Below, piece after piece: positions 25,842 to 33,345 of a stretch of 64,000 bases of DNA (positions are counted from its first letter, which is position 1; every line of letters begins with the position of its first letter). Both the position numbers and the translations under genes were made by a program. The notes beneath the pieces are model-generated. The model was not told the origin of the DNA. It searched no databases and saw nothing but the letters and a program-made list of their open reading frames with translations. This DNA comes from Clostridia bacterium (GTDB lineage: Bacteria > Bacillota > Clostridia > TANB77 > CAG-508), in assembly GCA_022792135.1 (NCBI GenBank), contig JAAWAM010000029.1, positions 1-64,000 on the forward strand, in the 5' to 3' direction.

Positions 25842-25871
25842 GTATAAAATTTCTCTCATTTGGTAATAATT
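25842..25871 (+). promoter_or_regulatory. Sigma-F-type (forespore) promoter of spoIIR
   Basis: GTATA (25842-25846), 15 bases, then GGTAATAATT (25862-25871). This fits the GYATA / GGNNANANT pattern of forespore sigma factors F and G, and spoIIR is a known early sigma-F target in Bacillus. The start codon is 45 bases downstream. Confidence 0.75.
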
Positions 25872-25915
25872 ATTTTAAAGAATATTTTAGAAAAAAAGTT
25901 TTTTGGAGGTAACAG

Positions 25916-26581
25916 ATGAAAAATATATTAAATCTTTTTAAAAATTCCAAGGTAAAAATGGTAATTATTTTAAGTTTACTACTTTTTATTTATACAACAA
26001 TTTGTGCTTTCTCTTATGCTCAAAATATATCCACTGATATTGCTAATCATGTTTTTAGATTACATGTATTAGCAAATAGTGATAACGAAGAAGACCAAAA
26101 TTTAAAATATAAGGTACGTGATAATTTATTAAATTATATGAATGAAATTTGTGGAAATTGTAAAACAAAACAAGAAGCAATTTCTTTAGTAGAAGAAAAG
26201 AAAGAAAATTTTAAACAAATCGCTTTGGATACTATAAAAAACGAAGGGTATTCTTATGATGTCACAATTAATATTGGTAATTTTGAATTTCCAACAAAAG
26301 AATATGGTGATATTTCTTTACCTGCTGGATTTTACGATGCTTTAAGAGTAGAAATTGGAGAAGCTAAAGGTCGTAACTGGTGGTGTGTCATGTTTCCTCC
26401 TTTATGCTTTGTAGATATTACTTCCGGTGTCGTCCCAGAAGAATCCAAAGAATTATTAGAAGAGAATATGTCTGAGGAAGAATTCGCACTGGTTTCTAGC
26501 GATTCTAATTCAGAAATTAAATTTAAATTTAAACTATTAGAATTTTTTAATGAAAATGGGTTAATTACTGCCAAAAAATAG
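25916..26581 (+). CDS. spoIIR: Stage II sporulation protein R
   Basis: The 221-aa forespore signal protein that triggers SpoIIGA-dependent processing of pro-sigma-E in the mother cell. It has an N-terminal signal segment (about residues 14-35) and the family core FRLHVLANSDNEEDQNLKYK, then LPAGFYDALRVEIG and GRNWWCVMFPPLCFVD. GGAGG precedes ATG 25916. It has its own forespore-type promoter and a terminator at 26619. Confidence 0.96.
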   Translation: MKNILNLFKNSKVKMVIILSLLLFIYTTICAFSYAQNISTDIANHVFRLHVLANSDNEEDQNLKYKVRDNLLNYMNEICGNCKTKQEAISLVEEKKENFKQIALDTIKNEGYSYDVTINIGNFEFPTKEYGDISLPAGFYDALRVEIGEAKGRNWWCVMFPPLCFVDITSGVVPEESKELLEENMSEEEFALVSSDSNSEIKFKFKLLEFFNENGLITAKK

Positions 26582-26618
26582 TTGCATTCCTTTTCACTTT
26601 ATGTTATATTGAATGAGT

Positions 26619-26650
26619 AAATAGAGTGTTAATCATACACTCTATTTTAA
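26619..26650 (+). terminator. Terminator after spoIIR
   Basis: AAATAGAGTGT / ACACTCTATTT stem, short AT loop and a T-rich tail. It separates spoIIR from murA. Confidence 0.85.
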
Positions 26651-26699
26651 TTTGAAAAATTATATATATTACAAATATATAAAGATGGGGGTAATAGAA

Positions 26700-27959
26700 T
26701 TGGAAAAATTAGTAGTTACAGGTCCTACTCCTTTAAAAGGTGAAGTAACAATCGGTGGAGCTAAGAATGCAGCAGTAGCAATCTTACCAGCCGCACTTCT
26801 AATAGAAGGTAGTTGCACCATTGAAAACATACCAAATATAAGTGATATCAAAATATCTTGTGAAATTTTAGAAAAATTAGGTGCCAAAATTACTTGGAAC
26901 GATAAAAATAGTATTACAATTGATACAAGAAACATCACAACCACAAAAGCACCTTTAGACTTAACTAGTAAATTTAGAGCTTCTTATTATATCATTGGAG
27001 CTATGCTAGGAAGGATGGGAGAAATCGAAGTTGGTATGCCTGGCGGATGTAAATTAGGAGCAAGACCAATTGACCAACACATTAAAGGATTTGAATTGTT
27101 AGGAGCCACTGTAGCCGTAGAAAAAGGTACAATTTATGCCAAAGCAAAAAAACTAAAAGGTTGTCCTATTTATATGGACATTGTTTCTGTTGGTGCAACC
27201 ATTAATGTCATGTTATCAGCAGTACTTGCCAAAGGCACAACCATTATCGATAACGCGGCAAAAGAGCCTCATATTGTTGATGTTGCAAACTTTTTAAACA
27301 CAATGGGAGCTGATATTAGAGGTGCTGGAACTGACGTTATTAAAATAAATGGTGTAGAAAAATTACAAGGAAATGCTACTTATTCCGTTGTTCCTGACCA
27401 AATCGAAGCTGGCACTTTTATGTTAGCCGCAGTAGCAACAAGAGGTGATCTAACTTTAAAAAACTGTATCACCAAACACTTAGAATCCATTACTGCAAAA
27501 ATTATAGAAGTAGGCGGAAATGTAGAAGATAATGGTGATAGTATTCGAGTTTGGTGTAATAAAAGACCACAAAAAGCCAATATCAAAACTTTACCATATC
27601 CAGGTTTTCCTACAGACTTACAGCCTCAAATGGGTGTTGTTTTATCCTTAGCAAATGGGACAAGCACTATTAATGAAAGTATTTGGGACTCTAGATTTCA
27701 ATATACAGAAGAATTAAACAAAATGGGAGCAAAAATAACGGCACATGGAAAAAACGCTTTCTTTGAAGGAGTTAAAAAATTATCTGGCGCCCCTGTCTAT
27801 TCCTCTGATTTAAGAGCAGGAGCTGCTTTAGTAGTAGCTGGTACAGCTGCAGAAGGAGTAACCGAAATTTATAACTTAGAACATATTGACAGAGGATATG
27901 AAAATATAGAAGAAAAATTTAGAAAAATCGGAGCAAAAATCGAAAGAATTATCGAATAA
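26700..27959 (+). CDS. murA: UDP-N-acetylglucosamine 1-carboxyvinyltransferase
   Basis: First committed step of peptidoglycan synthesis, adding enolpyruvate from PEP to UDP-GlcNAc. The N terminus carries GGAKNAAVAILPA. The fosfomycin-target Cys is in PGGCKLGARPIDQHI at about residue 117, followed by LRAGAALVVAG near the end. I use TTG 26700 because GGGGGT is nine bases upstream, giving 419 residues, the normal length. The in-frame ATG at 26685 has no ribosome site. Confidence 0.95.
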   Translation: MEKLVVTGPTPLKGEVTIGGAKNAAVAILPAALLIEGSCTIENIPNISDIKISCEILEKLGAKITWNDKNSITIDTRNITTTKAPLDLTSKFRASYYIIGAMLGRMGEIEVGMPGGCKLGARPIDQHIKGFELLGATVAVEKGTIYAKAKKLKGCPIYMDIVSVGATINVMLSAVLAKGTTIIDNAAKEPHIVDVANFLNTMGADIRGAGTDVIKINGVEKLQGNATYSVVPDQIEAGTFMLAAVATRGDLTLKNCITKHLESITAKIIEVGGNVEDNGDSIRVWCNKRPQKANIKTLPYPGFPTDLQPQMGVVLSLANGTSTINESIWDSRFQYTEELNKMGAKITAHGKNAFFEGVKKLSGAPVYSSDLRAGAALVVAGTAAEGVTEIYNLEHIDRGYENIEEKFRKIGAKIERIIE

Positions 27960-27983
27960 AAACAGAAGAAAGAAGAAAGAATT

Positions 27984-28772
27984 ATGCTAAATTTTTGTAG
28001 TTTATATAGTGGAAGTAGTGGAAATAGTCTATTCGTAGAAACCAAAAACACAAAGTTATTAGTAGATGCTGGGGTTAGCTGTAAAAAAATAGTAACTGCA
28101 TTAAATGATATTGCAATAGACCCAAGCTCTATTGATGGTATTTTAGTAACCCATGAACATACTGACCATGTACAATCATTAGGCACACTCTCTAAAAAAT
28201 TTGACTTACCTGTATTTGTAAACCAAGAAACTTTGGATGCTATGCCGAAACAAAGAGATAAAATAGCAGAAAAAAATATAAAAACTTTTAAAGTAAGTGA
28301 CAAATTTGAAATTGGAGATTTGACAATCCATCCTTTTTCGATTCCACATGATGCTGCGAATCCTTGCGGATTCAATCTATACAAGGATGATAAAAAAATA
28401 AGTATTGCAACTGATATTGGTCATATGACAAAAGATATTCTAAAAAACTTAGAAGAAAGCTTGTTTATTATGCTAGAAGCCAATTATGATCCAGAGGTTC
28501 TTAGGTGTTCTTCTTATCCATTTTCATTAAAATCAAGAATCGCAGGACCTACTGGTCACTTACCAAATGAAATGGCTGGAAAAACAATTTGCCATCTTTT
28601 AAAATCTGGATTAAAAAATGCCATGCTTGGTCATTTAAGCAAAGAAAGTAACTTTCCAGAGCTTGCTTATCAAACTGTATTAGACGAACTCATTGCCAAC
28701 CATTATGATGAAAATAACTTATCCCTTAATGTTGCTTCCCGAGAAGTACCTAGTAAATTAATTAAATTGTAA
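27984..28772 (+). CDS. WalJ/YycJ-like metallo-beta-lactamase fold hydrolase
   Basis: A 262-aa metallo-hydrolase. It opens FCSLYSGSSGNSLFVE, the WalJ/YycJ signature, then has the metal motif THEHTDH, a distal His in PHDAANP, DIGH and GHLSKESN. Family members are implicated in DNA replication/cell-wall coordination as 5' exonucleases; the exact substrate is unclear. Cotranscribed with murA (24-base gap). Not next to a WalRK system in this window. Confidence 0.88.
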   Translation: MLNFCSLYSGSSGNSLFVETKNTKLLVDAGVSCKKIVTALNDIAIDPSSIDGILVTHEHTDHVQSLGTLSKKFDLPVFVNQETLDAMPKQRDKIAEKNIKTFKVSDKFEIGDLTIHPFSIPHDAANPCGFNLYKDDKKISIATDIGHMTKDILKNLEESLFIMLEANYDPEVLRCSSYPFSLKSRIAGPTGHLPNEMAGKTICHLLKSGLKNAMLGHLSKESNFPELAYQTVLDELIANHYDENNLSLNVASREVPSKLIKL

Positions 28773-28777
28773 TCACT

Positions 28778-28809
28778 CCCAATTTGGCAATTTTCCAAAT
28801 TGGGTTTTT
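28778..28809 (+). terminator. Terminator after the walJ-like gene
   Basis: CCCAATTTGG / CCAAATTGGG with a seven-base loop and T5. It ends just nine bases before the rlmH ribosome site, so rlmH expression may depend on read-through or on an undetected start within this gap. Confidence 0.85.
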
Positions 28810-28823
28810 ATAAAGGAGAAATT

Positions 28824-29303
28824 ATGCTTAGTATTCAAATTATCTGTGTAGGAAAAATAAAAGAAAAATATTTAAAAGATGCCTTAGAGGAATACAAAAA
28901 GAGATTGTCAAGATATTGTAAATTAACCATTACAGAATTACCAGATGAAAAAATTCCAGATAAATTAAATGGTAGTTTAGAAAATGATATTAAAGCAAAA
29001 GAATGTGCCAATATTAGGAATCATATTAAGAAAGATTCTTATATTGTTGCCTTAGATTTAAAAGGAAAAGAATTTACTTCTGAAGAATTTTCTAAAAAAA
29101 TAGATGCTTTATCCATGGAAACTAGTAATCTAACTTTTATCATTGGTGGTTCTTTAGGTTTAACACAAGAATTATTATCCATTTGCCATTTAAAAATTTG
29201 TTTTTCGAAAATGACATTTCCACATCAATTGATTCGAGTATTTTTATTAGAGCAAATTTTTAGAGCTTTTAAAATAGCAAAGGGTGAAACCTATCATAGA
29301 TAA
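28824..29303 (+). CDS. rlmH: 23S rRNA (pseudouridine-1915-N3) methyltransferase
   Basis: SPOUT methyltransferase of 159 residues, the standard RlmH size. It begins IQIICVGKIKEKYLKDA and ends with the knot segment IGGSLGLTQELL ... FPHQLIRVFLLEQIFRAFKI. AAAGGAG precedes ATG 28824; the upstream ATG at 28800 lies within the terminator's T-tract and is rejected. Confidence 0.96.
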   Translation: MLSIQIICVGKIKEKYLKDALEEYKKRLSRYCKLTITELPDEKIPDKLNGSLENDIKAKECANIRNHIKKDSYIVALDLKGKEFTSEEFSKKIDALSMETSNLTFIIGGSLGLTQELLSICHLKICFSKMTFPHQLIRVFLLEQIFRAFKIAKGETYHR

Positions 29304-29316
29304 ATATATTTTGGTA

Positions 29317-29390
29317 TTGTAGAGAAAATCAAGAACATAAAATATAGGGGCTAACTAATTTTATAGAAAAGAAAGATATTTTCTCTACAA
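29317..29390. repeat. Nested inverted repeat downstream of rlmH
   Basis: TTGTAGAGAAAAT (29317-29329) and ATTTTCTCTACAA (29378-29390) are perfect 13-bp arms around a 48-base loop, which contains a second stem ATAAAAT / ATTTTAT. No T-run directly follows either strand, so it is not a standard terminator. It lies at the shared 3' end of rlmH and the small minus-strand unit at 29408-29572. Confidence 0.6.
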
Positions 29391-29407
29391 AATTAAAATC
29401 ATGTTAT

Positions 29408-29509
29408 TTAATTATTTTTTATTGTTTTCAACAGTTTTTGGGATAACTTGTGGATTACAAATTTTCTAACTATGAAAAAAATTGAAATAAATATTATTAT
29501 TTTCGTCAT
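29408..29509 (-). CDS. 33-aa small membrane-type peptide (candidate)
   Basis: ATG 29509 to TAA 29408. It starts MTKIIIFISIFFIV, a short hydrophobic helix, then a basic amphipathic tail (RKFVIHKLSQKLLKTIKNN). A perfect promoter (29544-29572) lies 35 bases upstream and a GGACAGG ribosome-like site precedes the start. Layout resembles membrane-active type I toxin peptides, but I see no clear antisense promoter. Could also be a chance ORF on a leader for an RNA ending at the hairpin 29317-29390. Confidence 0.4.
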   Translation of the reverse strand: MTKIIIFISIFFIVRKFVIHKLSQKLLKTIKNN

Positions 29510-29543
29510 TCTTTAACCTGTCCTTTTTGAAATAATTTTAATT

Positions 29544-29572
29544 ATTATACTTCGATTTCCAACATTTGTCAA
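29544..29572 (-). promoter_or_regulatory. Consensus promoter in the rlmH-spmB intergenic region
   Basis: On the minus strand, TTGACA (29567-29572), 17 bases, TATAAT (29544-29549). Both hexamers are perfect. It begins just after the spmB stop and points into the 277-base spacer, not at a known gene. Confidence 0.75.
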
Positions 29573-29580
29573 CTAAAACT

Positions 29581-30108
29581 TTACGACAAAAATCGACAAA
29601 TCACCACGCTCGTAAAAATTCCTATTACATCTGCTATGAGTGCAGCTACTAATATGAATCTTGTTTTTTTAATTCTAATACAACTCGTATAAACAGCAAT
29701 TGTATATAAGGTTGTTTCTGTAGAGCCCATAATGGTAGATGCCATCCTACCAAGTAAACTATCCACTCCACAATTTTTCATAATATCTGTGGCAACTGCA
29801 ATCGAACTACTTCCTGAAATCGGTCTTAAAAGGGCTAATGGCATTAATTCACTTGGAAACTGAACAAAATTTAAAATCGGACTTGCTAACTGAGCAATTA
29901 ACTCTAAAATTCCTGAACTTCTTAGGGCTCCAATGGCTACAAATAATCCAATTAAAGTAGGTAATATACTAACTGTCGTCTCAATTCCCTCTTTTGCTCC
30001 TTCCAAAAAAGTATCAAAAACTTTATTTTTTTCCTTTAATCCATAAGTTACAATTAGTAATATAATCATTGGCATTGCTAGATTAGAAATGAAATTAATG
30101 AATGGCAT
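29581..30108 (-). CDS. spmB: Spore maturation protein B
   Basis: A 175-aa integral membrane protein of the nucleoside-transporter gate fold. Conserved LPTLIGLFVAIGALRSSG, LLRPISGSSSIAVATDIM and MGSTETTLYTIAVY are visible. SpmA and SpmB are needed for proper core dehydration and heat resistance of spores. The spmA stop is five bases upstream. Confidence 0.95.
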   Translation of the reverse strand: MPFINFISNLAMPMIILLIVTYGLKEKNKVFDTFLEGAKEGIETTVSILPTLIGLFVAIGALRSSGILELIAQLASPILNFVQFPSELMPLALLRPISGSSSIAVATDIMKNCGVDSLLGRMASTIMGSTETTLYTIAVYTSCIRIKKTRFILVAALIADVIGIFTSVVICRFLS

Positions 30109-30113
30109 TGGTA

Positions 30114-30698
30114 CTACTCCTCTTTTTTTATTTTAATTATTATTTTAGTAACGATAATTCCAGCAGTTGCAGCTGCTATTGTGGCAATCCAAACAGGAAA
30201 AACAATACTGGTTGGATTTGCCGAACCCAAAGAATTTCGAATTGCAATAACGGTTGTTGGTATGATTTGAATGGATGCAGTATTTAATACAATAAACATC
30301 ATCATAGAATTCGATAACGTATCTTTTTGCTTATTCTCTCTTTGCATTGATTTCATTGCTTTTAATCCTAATGGCGTCGCTGCATTTCCCAATCCTAGAA
30401 TATTGGCTATCATATTCATCGATACTTCTTTTTGAATTTCTGGTTTTCCTCTTAATTCTGGAAATAAAAAATGAATAACTGGTTTTAAAAATTTAGTTAA
30501 CTTTTCCATCATACTTGTATGACTTGCAATTTGCATAATTCCGTTCCAAAGGCAAATCGTTCCTAATAAACTTAAAGATAACTCAATGGCATCACTTGTA
30601 CTTTCAAAAATGGAAGAATTTAGTTTTTCTAAATTTCCTGAAAAAATTGCAAAAGAAAATGATATTATAATAAAAATTGGCCACACTATATTTAACAT
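30114..30698 (-). CDS. spmA: Spore maturation protein A
   Basis: A 194-aa membrane protein, partner of SpmB. Starts with a membrane span, then LLGTICLWNGIMQIA, and the signature NMIANILGLGNAATPLGLKA followed by MMMFIVLNTASIQIIPTT. Four or five membrane segments. First gene of the spmAB pair. I found no convincing sigma-E/K promoter in the 130-base spacer shared with the AbrB-like gene. Confidence 0.95.
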   Translation of the reverse strand: MLNIVWPIFIIISFSFAIFSGNLEKLNSSIFESTSDAIELSLSLLGTICLWNGIMQIASHTSMMEKLTKFLKPVIHFLFPELRGKPEIQKEVSMNMIANILGLGNAATPLGLKAMKSMQRENKQKDTLSNSMMMFIVLNTASIQIIPTTVIAIRNSLGSANPTSIVFPVWIATIAAATAGIIVTKIIIKIKKEE

Positions 30699-30751
30699 AC
30701 TTTATCACCAAGATAATTTTATTCGAAACACGATTTTTTATTACAATATAA

Positions 30752-30780
30752 TTGACCTACTTTTGTATTTATGATATATT
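30752..30780 (+). promoter_or_regulatory. Sigma-A promoter of the AbrB-like regulator
   Basis: TTGACC (30752-30757), 17 bases, TATATT (30775-30780), about 50 bases upstream of the start codon. Confidence 0.65.
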
Positions 30781-30828
30781 ATGGATATAGGATTGTAAAA
30801 AATTATAACTTTTAAGGAGGATTTGTTT

Positions 30829-31083
30829 ATGAAATCAACAGGAATTATTAGGAGAATGGACGAACTAGGAAGAGTTGTGATTCCCATAGAAATAAGAAAT
30901 CAATTTAACATTGTTGAAAAAGACCCAATTGAAATATATGTAGATGGTTCTTCTATTATATTAAAAAAATTCGAACCAAATTGCATTTTCTGTGGTAATA
31001 CAAAAAACTTACTAACATACAATGATAAATTAATTTGCGAAGGCTGTTCTAAAAAAATCGGAAATTTAAAACAAGACAAATAA
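30829..31083 (+). CDS. AbrB/SpoVT-like transcription regulator with zinc-ribbon tail
   Basis: An 84-aa transition-state-type regulator. The swapped-hairpin AbrB DNA-binding domain fills residues 1-50 (STGIIRRMDELGRVVIPIEI), and the tail has two Cys pairs (CIFCG ... CEGC) typical of clostridial AbrB proteins. Expected to be a dimeric or tetrameric DNA-binding repressor of stationary-phase and sporulation genes. AAGGAGG precedes ATG 30829. Monocistronic, with a strong terminator. Confidence 0.92.
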   Translation: MKSTGIIRRMDELGRVVIPIEIRNQFNIVEKDPIEIYVDGSSIILKKFEPNCIFCGNTKNLLTYNDKLICEGCSKKIGNLKQDK

Positions 31084-31118
31084 ATAATCATCTAGAACTT
31101 TATAAAATATTAAACTTT

Positions 31119-31156
31119 AAAAAAGAGGATTCCTGTTTTAGGATACCCTCTTTTTT
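31119..31156 (+). terminator. Terminator after the AbrB-like gene
   Basis: AAAAAAGAGG / CCTCTTTTTT with an inner TCCT/AGGA extension and six-base loop. Confidence 0.88.
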
Positions 31157-31170
31157 ATTACGATAGCAAT

Positions 31171-31284
31171 TTACTTCTTTTTTCTTATTAATTCAACTAA
31201 TACTCTTTCTCCATTATAAATATTTATTGCTCCATCATCTTTTTGTAAGTTTCCCCTTCCTTGATATAATATATCCTTTGACAT
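31171..31284 (-). pseudogene. C-terminal remnant of a lost gene (candidate)
   Basis: An open frame of 37 codons from ATG 31284 (53 if read from the preceding stop) ends in a typical protein C terminus, NIYNGERVLVELIRKKK. No ribosome site or promoter precedes it, and the frame closes upstream near 31332. It is the only coding-like trace in the nearly 400-base gap between the AbrB-like gene and the methyltransferase gene; the remainder holds only the terminator and a promoter. Confidence 0.3.
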
Positions 31285-31422
31285 AAACGTCTGAACAATT
31301 TTCTCATTATTTATATTTTTATAAAGTTCTTTTCATATTCAAATCTTTACTATATATTTCATTCTGGACAATAGACAACGATTTAGTATGCAGTGACATA
31401 TTACAAAAACAGTATAATCATA

Positions 31423-31450
31423 TTGAATATTATTTTTTATTTGATATAAT
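31423..31450 (+). promoter_or_regulatory. Promoter of the class I methyltransferase gene
   Basis: TTGAAT (31423-31428), 16 bases, TATAAT (31445-31450), 30 bases before the start codon. Confidence 0.6.
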
Positions 31451-31480
31451 AATATTAATTTAAAAAGGAGATAACCACAT

Positions 31481-32062
31481 ATGGAAAGCTTTAAAAATTT
31501 TTATATGCAGACGAAAAACTCATTACCTCACGATAATGTAAAAGAATTAATAGAATTTGATATAAAAAGTGGTAAAGCAATTGATTTAGGTTGTGGGGCA
31601 GGAAGAGATACAATTTTTCTAATTAAAAATAATTGGAATGTTACTTCAATTGATAACAAAAATACTAAATCTTTTATTACAGAAAATCTATCAAAAAATG
31701 AACTTAAAAATTTTAAATTTATTCAAAATGATTTTGAAAATATAGATTTAGAAAAAAACAATTTAGTGGTAGCAAATTATAGTCTTCCTTTTTGTAAGAA
31801 AGATTTTTTCCCTATTTTTTGGAATAGAATAACCTCCAGCATTCAAAAAAACGGCTATTTTGTTGGGAATTTTTTTGGATATAAGGACTCTTGGAAAAGT
31901 ATAAAAGATGAAATGGTCTTCTTAACCAAAAAAGAGGTATTAAATTTGCTAAAAGACTTTGATATTATAAAATTTGAAGAAGTAGAAAAAGACGGAAAAA
32001 CTGTTTTAGGCAAACTAAAACATTGGCATATTTACGATATTATTGCTAAAAAAAGAATTTAA
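31481..32062 (+). CDS. Class I SAM-dependent methyltransferase, TehB-like
   Basis: A 193-aa protein with the SAM-binding glycine loop AIDLGCGAGRDTIFL near residue 35 and VTSIDNK at the acidic strand. NYSLPFC replaces the usual NPP/DPP-type catalytic motif, and the C-terminal HWHIYD resembles TehB/thiopurine-type methyltransferases acting on small molecules. Substrate unknown. AAAGGAG before ATG 31481. Stands alone between terminators, with lower GC than its neighbours, so recent acquisition is possible. Confidence 0.82.
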   Translation: MESFKNFYMQTKNSLPHDNVKELIEFDIKSGKAIDLGCGAGRDTIFLIKNNWNVTSIDNKNTKSFITENLSKNELKNFKFIQNDFENIDLEKNNLVVANYSLPFCKKDFFPIFWNRITSSIQKNGYFVGNFFGYKDSWKSIKDEMVFLTKKEVLNLLKDFDIIKFEEVEKDGKTVLGKLKHWHIYDIIAKKRI

Positions 32063-32064
32063 AA

Positions 32065-32111
32065 AATAGATGGAAAATAGAAAAACCTGATGTTTCTATT
32101 TTCTATCTATT
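32065..32111. terminator. Bidirectional terminator between methyltransferase and rsmI
   Basis: A 19-bp stem, AATAGATGGAAAATAGAAA against its complement with one G-U pair, and a nine-base loop. Confidence 0.85.
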
Positions 32112-32127
32112 AAAACTGCTTGTACTC

Positions 32128-32955
32128 TTATATAAAATATTGATAAATTTCATTCTTATTCACATTTCTATCTTTTGCTATTTTTTTAATAATTTCTTTT
32201 TTATTCAATCCCTGTCTTTTATAAAAATCATAATGTTTTTCCAATGTTAGTTCCTTTAATTTATTTTCTTTTTTTTTATTGGTTCCTTCAATAATTAAAA
32301 CCATCTCCCCTTTTAATCCCTCTGCTTGCTTTTGTATTTCTGATAGAGTTCCTCTTATATATTCTTCATGTATCTTTGTTAATTCTCTTGCCAATACTAT
32401 TTTTCTATCCTCTAAAACAGCACTTAAATCCTGTAATGTATTTTTTAATTTGTGTGGTGCTTCATAAAGAATCAACGTTTTGTTAAGGTTTTTAATTTCT
32501 TCTAATTTTTCTTTTCTTAACTTTTTATTAAGTGGTAAAAATCCTAAAAAAGTAAATTCTTTGGTAGTAATTCCAGAGGCAATTAAAGCATTAATCATTG
32601 CACACGCTCCTGGAATAGGAACAATTTTTATCTTTTCTTCAATACACTTTTTAATGATTTCTTCTCCTGGGTCACAAATTCCTGGTGTTCCAGCGTCAGA
32701 TACAATTGCAATATTTTTTCCATTTTTTAATTCTTGTATTAATCCATCACATCTTACTTCTTCATTGTGTCTATGATAGCTAATCATTGGCTTTGTAATT
32801 TCTAAATGGTTTAATAATTTTAAAGTATGTCTGGTATCTTCAGCAGCAATTAAATCTACTTCTTTCAAAATTCGAATGGCTCTTAATGTAATATCTTCTA
32901 AATTTCCAATTGGAGTTGCAACTATATATAAAACTCCTTCTCTTTCTTCTTTCAT
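32128..32955 (-). CDS. rsmI: 16S rRNA (cytidine-1402-2'-O)-methyltransferase
   Basis: A 275-aa tetrapyrrole-methylase-fold enzyme. N terminus LYIVATPIGNLEDITLRAI, then AAEDTRHTLKLLNHL, VSDAGTPGICDPG and the C-terminal YEAPHKLKNTL. It 2'-O-methylates C1402 in the 30S decoding site. ATG 32955 has a GAGATTTTGAA leader with GGAG. Upstream spacer is the tandem repeat at 32985-33248. Confidence 0.96.
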   Translation of the reverse strand: MKEEREGVLYIVATPIGNLEDITLRAIRILKEVDLIAAEDTRHTLKLLNHLEITKPMISYHRHNEEVRCDGLIQELKNGKNIAIVSDAGTPGICDPGEEIIKKCIEEKIKIVPIPGACAMINALIASGITTKEFTFLGFLPLNKKLRKEKLEEIKNLNKTLILYEAPHKLKNTLQDLSAVLEDRKIVLARELTKIHEEYIRGTLSEIQKQAEGLKGEMVLIIEGTNKKKENKLKELTLEKHYDFYKRQGLNKKEIIKKIAKDRNVNKNEIYQYFI

Positions 32956-32984
32956 TTCAAAATCTCCTTATTTCTTTTTTTTCT

Positions 32985-33248
32985 GATTTTATTCTAATTT
33001 ATCCTATTTTTTTCTAATTTTTTCATATTATCTATTTTATTATTTATTTTTCCGTTTTACTTCTCTGTTGATTTTTACTATTTTTCTCTTTCTTTCGATT
33101 TTATTCTAATTTATCCTATTTTTTTCTAATTTTTTCATATTATTTATTCTATTATTTATCTTCTCGTTTTACTTCTCTGTTGATTTTTACTATTTTTCTC
33201 TTTCTTTCGATTTTATTCTAATTTATCCTATTTTTTTCTAATTTTTTC
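32985..33248. repeat. 112-bp direct tandem repeat, 2.4 copies
   Basis: Unit starts at 32985, 33097 and 33209 with an exact 112-base step. Copies 1 and 2 differ at only a handful of positions; copy 3 stops after about 40 bases. The unit is T-rich on the plus strand, and its first 40 bases are four decamers each ending in C (for example TATTTTTTTC, TAATTTTTTC). Non-coding; it fills most of the 380-base gap between trmN6-like gene and rsmI. Confidence 0.85.
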
Positions 33249-33270
33249 AACTTATTAGAATTTTATAAAA

Positions 33271-33345
33271 ATAAAATTCTTATTTTCTCACTTATTCTAA
33301 TTTTTTCGATTTTTAAGAATTTTTTTCTATTTTTTTCATTTTTCA
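33271..33345. repeat. Phased A/T-tract stretch before the trmN6-like stop
   Basis: The decamer rhythm of the tandem repeat continues here (CTTATTTTCT, CACTTATTCT, AATTTTTTCG, ATTTTTAAGA, ATTTTTTTCT), so A/T tracts recur every ten bases. Expected to be intrinsically curved DNA. Overlaps the last codons of the trmN6-like gene. Confidence 0.55.

Noticed and set aside
29448..29460. DnaA box near TTGTGGATTA
   Set aside because: One mismatch, single site, inside the candidate small ORF and far from the origin-proximal block.
30102..30287. 61-codon plus-strand ORF across the spmA/spmB junction
   Set aside because: Antisense shadow of spmA without start signals.
32985..33248. CRISPR array
   Set aside because: The repeat is a 112-bp contiguous tandem duplication without unique spacers, and no cas gene is present.
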